A stretch of 13,405 nucleotides of DNA from JAICJR01 sp036555755 (GCA_036555755.1 DATBKS010000316.1:1-13405); one strand, 5' to 3'. Positions 1 to 7,612 are shown, counted from the stretch's first letter. Numbers and translations: made by a program. Notes: generated by a model not told the origin, from the sequence alone.

Positions 1-58
1 CGTGCACCGCCGAGTAGGCGGCATCCAGATCCTGCTGATCCTGCGACGTAGCGTTCAT
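1..58 (-). CDS. Start of an unidentified protein, cut by the window edge
   Basis: Only the first 19 codons are present, reading leftward from ATG at 58-56 (MNATSQDQQDLDAAYSAVH). The start is well supported: an AGGAGGA ribosome site lies on the minus strand at 68-62, three bases ahead of the ATG. The visible N-terminus is hydrophilic and acidic, with no signal peptide or membrane segment. The gene lies 85 bases downstream of the decayed GAF gene and in the same direction as that gene and the AraC regulator, so it may be the intact downstream member of that small leftward group. Too little is visible to name a family. Confidence 0.7.
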   Translation of the reverse strand, partial: MNATSQDQQDLDAAYSAVH

Positions 59-143
59 TGGTCCTCCTGGTCCAGGTCAAGCCGATGATCGAGCGGGTGC
101 GGGGGCGGCGCCTCGCCCGAACCGGGTGAGGCTGAGCGGCCGG

Positions 144-709
144 CTACAGCGCGGTCTGTGGGGCCTTCGCGAGCGCCGCGCCGACGAGCTCCACGTACCA
201 CTCGATGATCTGGAGGTCCCGATCGGACGGGAGATGCACATCGCGACGTGGGTCGAGATGATCGCGCGCAGGCAGCCGTCCGGGTCGATGACGGGCATCG
301 ACTGAACGGCCCGGAATCCCGCGGCCATTGCGATCTCCCGGTTCACGGGAATCTGGACGTTGCCAAAGTCCGCGCGGAGCAGCGACATCGCCCCGTCGAG
401 GGCGCGCTCGAGCAGCGAAGTGATTCGTGGACTGCGCCCGTTCGACCCGAGCTCTGCGAACCCGTTGTCGCCGTCCAGACGCGCGGGCGTCGTTCGGTCG
501 GGGCCTACCGGAGCCGACCTGGTGCCACGCACATAGCGCGCCCAGGCGCGGGCTTGTTGCGATCGTCTGCGAGTTTGGGCAGCCAGCCGACGGTTCCGAG
601 CGCAGGCCTCCCTGAACGCGAGGTGATGCTCGCGGAGCTCTGCGATCCCCGCCGCAAGTGCGTCGTAGAGATCAACGGAAACCGCCTGGGTTTCCGACTG
701 AGCCAACAT
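144..709 (-). pseudogene. GAF-domain protein, degraded (internal deletion plus frameshift)
   Basis: Reading from ATG at 709-707, the N-terminal ~95 residues are charged and probably helical (rich in Arg/Glu/Ala). A GAF-like part follows: a helix SLLERALDGAMSLLRADFGN (about residues 98-117) and then GFRAVQSMPVIDPDG and STH. In intact GAF proteins of this kind about 45-50 residues separate the ADFGN and GFRAVQ motifs; here only about a dozen do, so the core sheet seems to be missing. After STH the open frame becomes Arg/Ser-rich and non-homologous, running on to 77. The expected GAF C-terminus, HLPSDRDLQIIEWYVELVG, appears in another frame from about 237 and stops at TAG (146-144). This indicates a frameshift near 235-250. 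Such proteins are usually small-molecule or signal sensors. Assembly error could explain the frameshift but not easily the in-frame deletion. Confidence 0.75.
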
Positions 710-752
710 CTGTCACGCGATGATCGACTCGCCGCGCGACCCCGTCAAGTCC

Positions 753-1766
753 CTACGGGATGACTCCGGCCTGCGCCTCGAGGGCCGCGCGCCTCGCCTC
801 GCTGGGCGTCACCCCGAAGGCGCGCTTGAACGACCGGCAGAAGTGAGAGGTGTCGCAGAAGCCCCAGCGGAACGAGATGGTCGTCACCGACCCGCCGTGC
901 GGCTGCTGCAGATCCTCCATGCAACGCGCCAGACGCTCACTGCGAACCAGACCCGCCACGGACTCGTCCACGTCCTCGAACAGCAGGTGGAGGGCGCGAA
1001 CGGAGATGGAGTGCGCCTGGGCGATCGAGGCAGGTCCGAGCTCCATGTCCTGCAGGTTGCGGCGGATGTAGTTGCGGATCTCCTCGCGCGTCGCCGCGCG
1101 CAGGGCGTCGCGGCTTTCCGGGAGCATCGGCTCCACCACCGCGCGCAGCAGCTCGAGGGCGGCGCGAGCCGCCGCCGCCTGGCCCATCGCATCGAGCCCC
1201 TCGAGCTCCATGGCGAGGTCGTTGATGTAGCGGACGAGCAGGCGGGTGGCAGCGTTGCCTGCCAGTGCAGGCAGCCCTGTCGGCTCGGCCAGGCGGGGGC
1301 ATACCGACTCCACCACGTCGCATGGGAACAGCAGCACGCGCTTGAGCACGGGCTCGAGGACCTCCACGTCGACCGACCGCTGGCTGTGCCAGAGCACCAC
1401 GTCGCCGGCTGAGATCGCCACGCGACGCTGAGGATCGCGGGCCAGCTCGGCTCCTCGCAGCACCACCTGAAGGCCGAGCACGCGATCCTCGCTCGCGCAC
1501 TCGTCCACGAGCGCCTGGCTGCGGTGTCCCATGCAGGGCGCGACCGCACACTCCACGAGCGCAAGGTCGCCGAAGCGGCGTCGCTTCATGATCCCGCGGA
1601 AATCGCTCGGGGTGTTCTCCGTCGGGCGCATGTCGAGCGCGACCAGGGTCGCGGCCGAGATCGCCGACCAGTCGTCGATGCGGCGAGACAGGCTCCCGCT
1701 CGACACGCTCCAGCGCTCAGGCTCGAACGACCCCCCGCTCGTTCGCGTCGCGACAGCCGTTCCCAT
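753..1766 (-). CDS. AraC-family transcriptional regulator with AraC-binding-like N-terminal domain
   Basis: The protein has 337 residues. The C-terminal ~110 residues are a typical AraC/XylS DNA-binding domain with two helix-turn-helix units: the first around residues 242-262 (GPASIAQAHSISVRALHLLF), the second around 292-315 (SFRWGFCDTSHFCRSFKRAFG), followed by the family's usual GVTPSEARR. Residues ~20-200 form a beta-rich sensor region of the type found in AraC-binding-like regulators (related to FeaR/NahS-style activators), which commonly respond to aromatic or small organic inducers. I chose ATG at 1766 because it follows a purine-rich AGGAGAGGGAG site; the frame stays open upstream to 1874 but without such a site. 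The gene is divergent from the transporter/enzyme operon starting at 2012, so control of that operon and of itself is the simplest inference. The inducer is unknown. Confidence 0.9.
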   Translation of the reverse strand: MGTAVATRTSGGSFEPERWSVSSGSLSRRIDDWSAISAATLVALDMRPTENTPSDFRGIMKRRRFGDLALVECAVAPCMGHRSQALVDECASEDRVLGLQVVLRGAELARDPQRRVAISAGDVVLWHSQRSVDVEVLEPVLKRVLLFPCDVVESVCPRLAEPTGLPALAGNAATRLLVRYINDLAMELEGLDAMGQAAAARAALELLRAVVEPMLPESRDALRAATREEIRNYIRRNLQDMELGPASIAQAHSISVRALHLLFEDVDESVAGLVRSERLARCMEDLQQPHGGSVTTISFRWGFCDTSHFCRSFKRAFGVTPSEARRAALEAQAGVIP

Positions 1767-1916
1767 TGGCTCCCTCTCCTCCCGGTCGAAGGCTGCGCCA
1801 CCCATGGTAGGGAAAAAACCGCTGCGATTCGCCGGGAAATGCCGCCAGGAGGCGGGTGGCTGCAGTTGTTGCACTCGTGGTCAGAAATCGCTGCGCTGGA
1901 TGGCCGGTAACCCCCT

Positions 1917-1941
1917 GGCGCCCGCGCTAGAAAGGGGCGCC
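1917..1941. repeat. Inverted repeat GGCGCCC-N11-GGGCGCC
   Basis: Two perfect 7-base arms (1917-1923 and 1935-1941) are separated by 11 bases, giving arm centres 18 bases apart. Each arm itself contains the palindrome GGCGCC. The site lies about 70 bases before the first gene of the rightward operon. It could be an operator for a dimeric protein or the first hairpin of the leader RNA. High GC makes such symmetry easier to find by chance, so its function is only suggested. Confidence 0.45.
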
Positions 1942-1952
1942 TAGAGGGAGGT

Positions 1953-1970
1953 CCCGCCGTTTCGGGCGGG
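1953..1970 (+). promoter_or_regulatory. Leader hairpin, CCCGCC/GGCGGG stem
   Basis: A perfect six-pair GC stem (1953-1958 with 1965-1970) closes a six-base GTTTCG loop. With a two-base bulge, two more pairs (1951-1952 with 1973-1974) can form. No T-run follows, so it does not look like an intrinsic terminator. Lying 42-59 bases ahead of the start codon, it is more plausibly a leader structure. Confidence 0.4.
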
Positions 1971-1979
1971 CGACAGAGC

Positions 1980-1995
1980 GTCGGCTGGGGCCGAC
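1980..1995 (+). promoter_or_regulatory. Hairpin just ahead of the ribosome site, GTCGGC-TGGG-GCCGAC
   Basis: This is a perfect six-pair stem with a four-base loop ending six bases before the AGGAGG ribosome site (2002-2007) of the binding-protein gene. Its 5' strand can alternatively pair with CGAC at 1971-1974 (CGAC-AGAGC-GTCG), so two mutually exclusive short hairpins are possible. It could influence translation start or mRNA stability of the first operon gene; this is not shown by the sequence alone. Confidence 0.4.
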
Positions 1996-2011
1996 ATCCA
2001 TAGGAGGAGTG

Positions 2012-3670
2012 ATGGCCGCATCGGCGGTTGAGCAGCTATGCCCGGGGAGTGCGCCGGAAGCACGGCGCGGAGATCCATCGCCGCCAAGGGGTCGGCGCTA
2101 CCGGTGGCGGGCAGCCACGGCGGCCGCCGTGATTGCGGGCGCTTGTCTCGCACTCAGCGCATGCGGCAGCTCGGGCGGCTCGACCAGCACCACAGGCGGT
2201 ACCGGAAAGGCCGGCGGCTCGCTCACCGTGCTCGAGCTCGGGGGCTACGCGGGCGCCTGGCCGGCGGGGCTCGACCCGGCGACCAACACGAACGGCGCCG
2301 CCGACCAGGATCAGATGAACTCCATCTACGGCCAGCTGTTCGAGCTGACCGACGGCGCAAAGGTCCGCCCGGACCTGGCCACCGGCTACAAGTTCTCGAA
2401 CGGGGGCAAGACGTTCACGCTGACGCTGCGCCCGGACGTGCAGTTCTCCGACGGCACGCCCCTGGACGCCAAGGCCGTGTTGTTCAACTGGAAGCGCGAC
2501 CTGGCCACGCCCTGCACCTGCAAGCCGGTCCTGCCGCCGGTCACGTCGCTCACCGCGCCTGACTCTCACACGGTCCGGATCAGCTTCAAGGCGCCCGACG
2601 GGGCTTTGGTGAACCAGCTGCTCGTGGCGAACCTGAACTGGATCGCCTCGCCGACGGCGCTCAAGAAGATGGGCCCGCAGAAGTTCAAGCTGAAGCCCGT
2701 TGGCGCCGGCCCGTTCACGGTGGTCAGCGACACCGTGAGCTCCGAGCTGGTGCTCAAGAAGAATCCCAACTACTGGGACAAGGGCAAGCCGTTCCTCGAC
2801 AAGCTGACCTTCAAGTCGGCTGCCAACGACGAGTCGGCGCTCGAGGCGATGCAGTCCGGCGGCGCGCAGGCGTACATCGGGATGGCGACGCCCACGCTCG
2901 TCAATTCGTTCCAGTCGAAGTTCACGGTGACGAGGGAGCCCTCGACGTCGCCGTACAACATCCAGCTCAACACGTCGCAGCCGCCGTTCAACGACATCAA
3001 GGCGCGGCAGGCGATCTACTACGCCACCGACGCCAAGACGATCGACGACAAGCTGTTCCACAACCAGAACCCGGTCGTCCAATCGTTCACCGCCCCCGCC
3101 GGCCTGTTCTACAGCGCGACGGTGCCGGGCTATCCGACGTACGACCAGGCGAAGGCCAAGGCCCTCGTCCAGCAGCTCGGTGGCCTGAAGGTGAACTTCT
3201 TCACGCTCCGATCACCCGTCAACCAGAACTTCATGGTGGCGCTGCAGCAGATGTGGAAGCAGGCGGGCATCAACGCGAGCATCCACCTCTACAGCCTGGC
3301 CGGGCTGATCCAGCAGTTCAACACCAAGAAGTGGCAGGCGGCCCTGCAGACCGCGGGCGCCTGGGACCCGGCGGCCGGGGTGGGCCTGGGCTTCAGATTC
3401 CTCTCACAGTCGCCGTTCAGCGGCGTGCATGACCCGAAGCTCGACGCGATGATCCTTGGCGGTCAGGGCGCGGTCGACTCGGGCCAGCGCAAGCAGCTCT
3501 ACGACCAGGCGGGCAGCTACATCGCCAAGCAGGCCTACAGCCCGTTCCTGTTCCCGCTCGCGAACTGGAACATCGCGGCGAAGAACGTGAAGGGACCCGG
3601 TCTCACCACGGCGATCCCGTCGATCGTGGTGAACACCGCGCCGCTGTGGGAGGAGGTCACGGCGCACTGA
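2012..3670 (+). CDS. ABC transporter substrate-binding lipoprotein, family 5 (peptide/nickel type)
   Basis: This is the extracytoplasmic receptor of the importer encoded by the next four genes. The 552-residue length fits the SBP_bac_5 family. After an Arg-rich N-terminus, a hydrophobic segment (about 34-50) ends in the lipobox LSAC, with the lipidated Cys at residue 51, then a Ser/Gly/Thr linker. Family-typical stretches follow: SIYGQLFE, DLATGYKFSNGGKTFTLTLR, QFSDGTPLDAKAVLFNWKR, VGAGPF, LKKNPNYWDKGKPFLDKLTF and KARQAIYYATD. ATG at 2012 is preferred over GTG at 2009 because the AGGAGG at 2002-2007 would otherwise sit only one base away. The roughly 30 residues before the hydrophobic core are longer than usual for a lipoprotein signal. 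Family 5 receptors bind peptides but also opines, nickel complexes, sugars and plant metabolites, so the ligand is open; the oxidoreductase neighbours point to a non-peptide substrate. Confidence 0.93.
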   Translation: MAASAVEQLCPGSAPEARRGDPSPPRGRRYRWRAATAAAVIAGACLALSACGSSGGSTSTTGGTGKAGGSLTVLELGGYAGAWPAGLDPATNTNGAADQDQMNSIYGQLFELTDGAKVRPDLATGYKFSNGGKTFTLTLRPDVQFSDGTPLDAKAVLFNWKRDLATPCTCKPVLPPVTSLTAPDSHTVRISFKAPDGALVNQLLVANLNWIASPTALKKMGPQKFKLKPVGAGPFTVVSDTVSSELVLKKNPNYWDKGKPFLDKLTFKSAANDESALEAMQSGGAQAYIGMATPTLVNSFQSKFTVTREPSTSPYNIQLNTSQPPFNDIKARQAIYYATDAKTIDDKLFHNQNPVVQSFTAPAGLFYSATVPGYPTYDQAKAKALVQQLGGLKVNFFTLRSPVNQNFMVALQQMWKQAGINASIHLYSLAGLIQQFNTKKWQAALQTAGAWDPAAGVGLGFRFLSQSPFSGVHDPKLDAMILGGQGAVDSGQRKQLYDQAGSYIAKQAYSPFLFPLANWNIAAKNVKGPGLTTAIPSIVVNTAPLWEEVTAH

Positions 3671-3673
3671 GCG

Positions 3674-4711
3674 ATGAGTGCTAGCCCCGCGCCAGTAAGC
3701 GCGCCGCTCGAGCTTGGGGGCGGCTGGTTCGCCCGCGTCACCGCGTCGCCGGTGCTGCGGTTCGTGGCCCGCCGCCTCCTGGCCGCCATCCCGGTGCTGT
3801 GGGGAGTCACGTTCCTCACCTTCCTGACCCTGAATGCGCTGCCGGGCGACACCGCGCAGCAGCTCCTCGGCGCCAACGCCACTCCGCAGGAGGTGCATGC
3901 GCTCGAGGCCAAGCTGGGACTCGACCGGCCGTTCTTCGACCGCTACTGGGACTGGCTCCACGGCGTGGTGACGGGCAGTCTCGGCCACTCGCTCGTCAAC
4001 GGTGAGAGCGTCACCACGACGCTCCTGGGCGACCTGCCGGTGACGTTCGAGCTGCTCGTGTTCGCGTTCCTGCTCGCCGTCCTGTTCGCGATGGCGATCG
4101 CGCTGCTGGCCGCTCGAAAGCCGGGCGGACTCTTCGACCGCGTGAGCATGCTGCTGACGATCGCCGGGCTGTCGATCGCGCCGTACGTGCTCGCGCTCGT
4201 GCTCGTGTACGTGTTCGCGGTCAAGCTCAACGTGCTGCCGGCGATCGGCTGGACCGCGCCCGGCGACAGCCTGAGCGGCAACATCCGGTCGCTGATCCTG
4301 CCGGCCGTGACGCTCGGCCTGGCGCTGATGTGCTTCTACGCCCGTCTGCTGAGGGCTGACCTCGTCCAGCAGCTGCAGGCGGAGGACTACGTCGTCACCG
4401 CGCGCGCGAAGGGCGCCGGCCCGTGGCGCGTGATCCTGCGCCACGCCCTCCGCAACTCGGTATTCGGCCTGATCACCGTCGTCGCCCTGAATCTCGGGAC
4501 GCTGCTCGGGGTGACCGTCATCGTCGAGCAGATCTTCGGTTTGCCGGGGGTGGGGCGAGAGCTCCTGTCTGGAATCGACAATCGCGACGTCCCGGTCGTG
4601 GAGGGCGCCGTCTTCGTGTTCGCAGTGGTCGTCGTACTGGCCAGCCTGGTCGCGGACATCCTCTACGCAGTCCTCGACCCACGGGTGCGCTATGGCGACA
4701 GCACCAGCTGA
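3674..4711 (+). CDS. ABC transporter permease, DppB type
   Basis: This is one of the two membrane subunits of the importer, 345 residues. The sequence shows a DppB-like N-terminus: a first membrane segment (about 28-54) with the characteristic LPGDTAQQLLG and LGLDRPFFDRYWDWL just after it. Further membrane segments lie near 122-148, 158-185, 206-226, 262-288 and 309-333. The cytoplasmic EAA loop that docks the ATPase is at about 237-260 (EDYVVTARAKGAGPWRVILR). The C-terminus LDPRVRYG is typical. The start lies three bases after the stop of the binding-protein gene; a GGAGGAGG stretch near 3650 is rather far away, so translational coupling is likely. The 3' end overlaps the next permease by 20 bases. 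Confidence 0.95.
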   Translation: MSASPAPVSAPLELGGGWFARVTASPVLRFVARRLLAAIPVLWGVTFLTFLTLNALPGDTAQQLLGANATPQEVHALEAKLGLDRPFFDRYWDWLHGVVTGSLGHSLVNGESVTTTLLGDLPVTFELLVFAFLLAVLFAMAIALLAARKPGGLFDRVSMLLTIAGLSIAPYVLALVLVYVFAVKLNVLPAIGWTAPGDSLSGNIRSLILPAVTLGLALMCFYARLLRADLVQQLQAEDYVVTARAKGAGPWRVILRHALRNSVFGLITVVALNLGTLLGVTVIVEQIFGLPGVGRELLSGIDNRDVPVVEGAVFVFAVVVVLASLVADILYAVLDPRVRYGDSTS

Positions 4712-5579
4712 CGTGGGCGCTGCGCCGGGCGTACTCGAGCCGATACCCGTCGGCGCGGGCGGTCGCGGGCGCTGGCGCACGCTCGCCGGAATCTGGATCC
4801 CGGCGGCGCTGCTCATAGTGATATTCGCGCTCTGCTTCCTCTGGCCGCTCGTCGGGCCGGTGGGCAAGCCCACCGGAGGCAGCATCCTCGACGCCAACCT
4901 CCCGCTGTTCTCGCACGGGCACATCCTCGGCACCGACGAGACGGGGAACGATGAGTGGGCACGCATCCTCTACGGCGGGCGCAACTCGCTCGAGATCGCC
5001 CTGGCCGTGACCGCCCTCGGCATCACCCTCGGCGGCCTCATGGGCGCGCTGGCCGGCTACCTGGGCGGTTGGCGGGACGGCGTGATCATGCGAATCCTCG
5101 ACGTGTTCATTGCCTTTCCCGCGCTGGTGCTCGCGGTGGCCATCGCCGAGGGTCTCGGCCCCAGCAAGACGAACACGATCTGGGCGCTCACGTTCTTCAG
5201 CGTCCCCGCCTTCGCGCGCATCGCGCGAGCGGAGACCCTGCGCATCCGCGGGCTCGAATTCATGACGGCGGCCCGGCTGTCAGGCACCGGTCACCTGCGC
5301 ATCCTGCTCCGCCACGTCACGCCGAACATCCTGCCCCAGCTCACCACGTTCGCCCTGCTGGGCTTCGGCATCACGGTGGTGCTCGAGGGCGCGCTCAGCT
5401 TCCTCGGCCTCGGCGTGCCCGCGCCCGCGCCGAGCTGGGGCAACATGATCGCGTCCGGCCAGGCGGTGATTTCGGCGGAACCGCGCTTCGTGTTCGTGCC
5501 GAGCGCGGCTCTGTTCGTGACCGTCTTCTCGTTCAACCTGCTCGGCGACGCGCTGCGAGCGCGCTGGAGCGCGCGATGA
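4692..5579 (+). CDS. ABC transporter permease, DppC type
   Basis: This is the second membrane subunit, 295 residues. After a ~30-residue hydrophilic N-terminus comes a first membrane segment (34-54). Then the DppC hallmark LGTDETGNDEWARILYGGR begins at residue 79; most relatives have GRD where this has GND. The EAA loop is at 189-213 (EFMTAARLSGTGHLRILLR), followed by LSFLGLGVPAPAPSWGNMI at 236-253, another family signature. Membrane segments also lie near 102-124, 136-155, 215-240 and 266-285. The start ATG lies inside the end of the preceding permease gene, with no clear ribosome site, so coupling is inferred. Its stop overlaps the next start as ATGA (5576-5579). Confidence 0.95.
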   Translation: MATAPADVGAAPGVLEPIPVGAGGRGRWRTLAGIWIPAALLIVIFALCFLWPLVGPVGKPTGGSILDANLPLFSHGHILGTDETGNDEWARILYGGRNSLEIALAVTALGITLGGLMGALAGYLGGWRDGVIMRILDVFIAFPALVLAVAIAEGLGPSKTNTIWALTFFSVPAFARIARAETLRIRGLEFMTAARLSGTGHLRILLRHVTPNILPQLTTFALLGFGITVVLEGALSFLGLGVPAPAPSWGNMIASGQAVISAEPRFVFVPSAALFVTVFSFNLLGDALRARWSAR

Positions 5580-6580
5580 GGTCGAACGGCTCGGTAGGCG
5601 CGGCGCCGCTGCTCGAGGTGCGCGATCTGCAGGTCGACTTCCACCAGGGCGGGCGGATGGTCCGCGCCGTCAATGGCCTCAGCTATACGCTGCAGCGGGG
5701 CCGCACCCTCGCGCTGATCGGCGAGTCTGGGTCCGGGAAGACCGTCAGCTCGCGCGCGATCATGGGCCTGCTGCCGGAAAGCGCGTCCGTCAGGGGCTCG
5801 ATTCGCTTCGACGGCCGTGAGGTCGCCGGGCTGCCGGAGCCCGAGCTGCGCGCCCTTCGCGGGTGCGAGATAGCGATGGTCTTCCAGGATCCGGCCCGGT
5901 CCCTGAACCCCACGATGAAGATCGGCGCGCAGATCGCCGAGGCCTTCCGGCTGCATACCGACGTGCCGCAGGCGAGAGCGCGCGAGCGGGCGATCGAGCT
6001 GATGGAACTGGTGCGGCTGCCGGACGCCCGCCGGCGCTTCTCGCAATATCCGCACCAGCTCTCGGGCGGCATGCGCCAGCGGGTGATGATCGCGATCGCG
6101 CTGGCCGCCGATCCGAAGCTGCTGATCGCCGACGAGGCGACGAGCGCGCTCGACGTGACCACGCAGGCGCAGATCATGGAGCTGCTTGGCGAGCTCAAGG
6201 ATCGCCTCGGGATGGCCCTGATCCTCATCAGCCACGACCTCGGGCTGGCGGCGAGCTTCGCGGACGAGGTGCTCGTGATGTACGCCGGCCGCGCGGTCGA
6301 ATGGGCGCCCACCGAGAAGCTCTTCGCGCACGTGCGGATGCAGTACACCCGCGCCCTGCTCGAAGCCATTCCGCGTATCGAGAACCCCTCGCACGGGCGC
6401 CTCGCGGCTGTGCCGGGACAGCCGCCTGACCTCGCGCTCAAGCAGGTCGGCTGCCCGTTCACGCCGCGTTGCCCGGCGGTCACCCAGCAGTGCCGGGACT
6501 TCACGCCGCCGTTCGACGAGCAGGAGCCGGAGCATCGCTGGGCGTGCTGGCACCCGGTGGGAGTGGGGGAGTCGTCGTGA
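5576..6580 (+). CDS. Oligopeptide-type ABC transporter ATPase, DppD type
   Basis: This cytoplasmic ATPase subunit of the importer has 334 residues. ABC motifs in order: Walker A GESGSGKT (49-56), Q-loop Gln104, signature LSGGM (162-166), Walker B ending ADE (185-187), and switch His220 in ISHDLG. The C-terminal oligopeptide-transporter extension carries four cysteines, C293, C299, C306 and C324, spaced C-x5-C-x6-C-x17-C, an arrangement that in characterised DppD/OppD proteins can hold a [4Fe-4S] cluster. The start ATG at 5576 overlaps the upstream TGA by four bases. A longer upstream extension of the frame is only an out-of-frame reading of the permease gene. It probably pairs as a heterodimer with the next gene product. 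Confidence 0.95.
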   Translation: MRSNGSVGAAPLLEVRDLQVDFHQGGRMVRAVNGLSYTLQRGRTLALIGESGSGKTVSSRAIMGLLPESASVRGSIRFDGREVAGLPEPELRALRGCEIAMVFQDPARSLNPTMKIGAQIAEAFRLHTDVPQARARERAIELMELVRLPDARRRFSQYPHQLSGGMRQRVMIAIALAADPKLLIADEATSALDVTTQAQIMELLGELKDRLGMALILISHDLGLAASFADEVLVMYAGRAVEWAPTEKLFAHVRMQYTRALLEAIPRIENPSHGRLAAVPGQPPDLALKQVGCPFTPRCPAVTQQCRDFTPPFDEQEPEHRWACWHPVGVGESS

Positions 6581-7602
6581 CCGAGACGCTGCTCGAGGTG
6601 AGCAACCTGGTTCAGGAGTTCACGGTCCGCGACCGCGGCGGCGTGAGGAGCGGGACCGTGCACGCGGTCTCCGATGTGTCGTTCACGCTCGCGGCCGGCG
6701 AGACGCTGGGCCTCGTCGGCGAGACCGGCTCGGGCAAGTCCACGCTCGCGCGGGCGCTGCTCCAGGCGCCGCGGCCGAAGTCGGGGTCGGTCCGCTTCCG
6801 CGGGACGGAGCTGGTTGGGCTCCGGGGCCGCGACCTGCTGCGCGCGCGGCGCGACATGCAGATCATCTTCCAGGACCCCTTCGGGTCGCTCGACCCGACG
6901 TGGCGCGTGGCCCGGCTCGTCGAGGAGCCGCTCGTGGCGTTCGGCGTCGGCACTCCGGCGGAGCGCCGCAAGCGAGTGGCGGACCTGCTCGATCGCGTCG
7001 GGCTCGACCCTTCCCGGTACGGCAAGCGGCGGCCGCGCGAGCTGTCGGGCGGGCAGGCGCAGCGCGTCGCCATCGCGCGGGCGCTGGCGCTCGATCCGGC
7101 GCTGATCATCTGTGACGAGGCGGTGTCCTCGCTGGACGTGCTGATCCGCGCGCAGGTGCTCAACCTGCTCGAGGAGCTGCGCACCGATCTCGGCCTCGCA
7201 TACCTGTTCATCAGCCACGACCTGGCGCTCGTCAAGCAGGTGTCGGACCGGGTCGCTGTGATGCACCTCGGCAAGCTCGTGGAGGTCGGGCCGCCGGAGT
7301 CGCTTTACCGCGCGCCCCTGCATCCCTACACGGTCGCCCTGCTGGCGTCGATCCCGAAGCCGGATCCGCGCGCCACGCGCGTCTCGGTCGAGCAGACGAT
7401 CCACGGCGAGCCGCCGTCGCCGATACAGCCCCCGAGCGGCTGTCGCTTCCGCACGCGCTGTCCGCGGGCCGAGGACGTGTGCGCCGAGAAGGAACCGCCG
7501 CTGCGCGAGCTGGCGAGCGGCCAGCACGCGGCCTGCCACTTCCCGGTTTCCGACGACGCGCCGGCGCCGCAGGCGACCGCGACACAAGAGCTCAGTACGT
7601 GA
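6577..7602 (+). CDS. Oligopeptide-type ABC transporter ATPase, DppF type
   Basis: This is the second ATPase of the importer, 341 residues from GTG at 6577, which overlaps the upstream stop as GTGA; a GGGGGAG site lies about nine bases ahead. Motifs: Walker A GETGSGKS (48-55), Q-loop Gln99 in IIFQDPFGSLDP, signature LSGGQ (156-160), Walker B ending CDE (179-181), D-loop SSLD, and His214. The DppF-style NLLEELRTDLGLAYLFISHD stretch is present. The C-terminal extension has cysteines C289, C295, C302 and C320 with exactly the C-x5-C-x6-C-x17-C spacing of its partner. Residues after about 325 are Ala/Thr-rich and not conserved-looking. It completes a full five-component importer. Confidence 0.95.
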   Translation: MTETLLEVSNLVQEFTVRDRGGVRSGTVHAVSDVSFTLAAGETLGLVGETGSGKSTLARALLQAPRPKSGSVRFRGTELVGLRGRDLLRARRDMQIIFQDPFGSLDPTWRVARLVEEPLVAFGVGTPAERRKRVADLLDRVGLDPSRYGKRRPRELSGGQAQRVAIARALALDPALIICDEAVSSLDVLIRAQVLNLLEELRTDLGLAYLFISHDLALVKQVSDRVAVMHLGKLVEVGPPESLYRAPLHPYTVALLASIPKPDPRATRVSVEQTIHGEPPSPIQPPSGCRFRTRCPRAEDVCAEKEPPLRELASGQHAACHFPVSDDAPAPQATATQELST

Positions 7603-7608
7603 AGGAGG
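7602..7608 (+). promoter_or_regulatory. Ribosome binding site AAGGAGG of the aldehyde dehydrogenase gene
   Basis: A near-perfect anti-16S match four bases ahead of ATG at 7613, beginning within the stop codon of the second ATPase gene. It is among the strongest ribosome sites in the operon and stands at the border between transporter and enzyme genes, so it may raise enzyme expression relative to the membrane genes. It fixes the start of the dehydrogenase. Confidence 0.75.
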
Positions 7609-7612
7609 ACGA

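Larger units (their letters stand above)
1767..2011. promoter_or_regulatory. Divergent intergenic control region
   Basis: This 245-base stretch separates the AraC regulator from the rightward operon and holds no convincing gene. Promoters for both directions should lie here. I could not find a clear -35/-10 pair; the best weak candidate for the leftward gene is TACCAT on the minus strand after a run of six T (minus strand of roughly 1802-1820). The right third carries three adjacent dyad symmetries, listed separately. AraC-family proteins usually bind paired half-sites near such promoters, but no repeated half-site is obvious by eye. Confidence 0.6.

Noticed and set aside
744..764. Small hairpin (GTCA..TGAC outside TCCC-TAC-GGGA) at the end of the AraC gene, considered as a terminator
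   Set aside because: The stem is short with a two-base bulge, it covers the stop codon, and there is no T-run on the minus strand after it.
1767..1874. Longer N-terminus for the AraC regulator (start at 1874)
   Set aside because: The extra 36 residues show no domain, and the purine-rich ribosome site sits directly before ATG at 1766.
2009..2011. GTG at 2009 as start of the binding protein
   Set aside because: It leaves only one base between AGGAGG and the start codon; ATG at 2012 has better, though still short, spacing.
3404..4966. A 520-codon minus-strand open frame
   Set aside because: It is antisense to the binding-protein and permease genes, with Arg/His/Gln-rich composition and no recognisable domain.
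2012..7602. Nickel importer (Nik-type) as identity of the ABC system
   Set aside because: The subunits fit the shared peptide/nickel class, but there is no nickel enzyme or nickel regulator nearby; the catabolic neighbours argue for an organic substrate.
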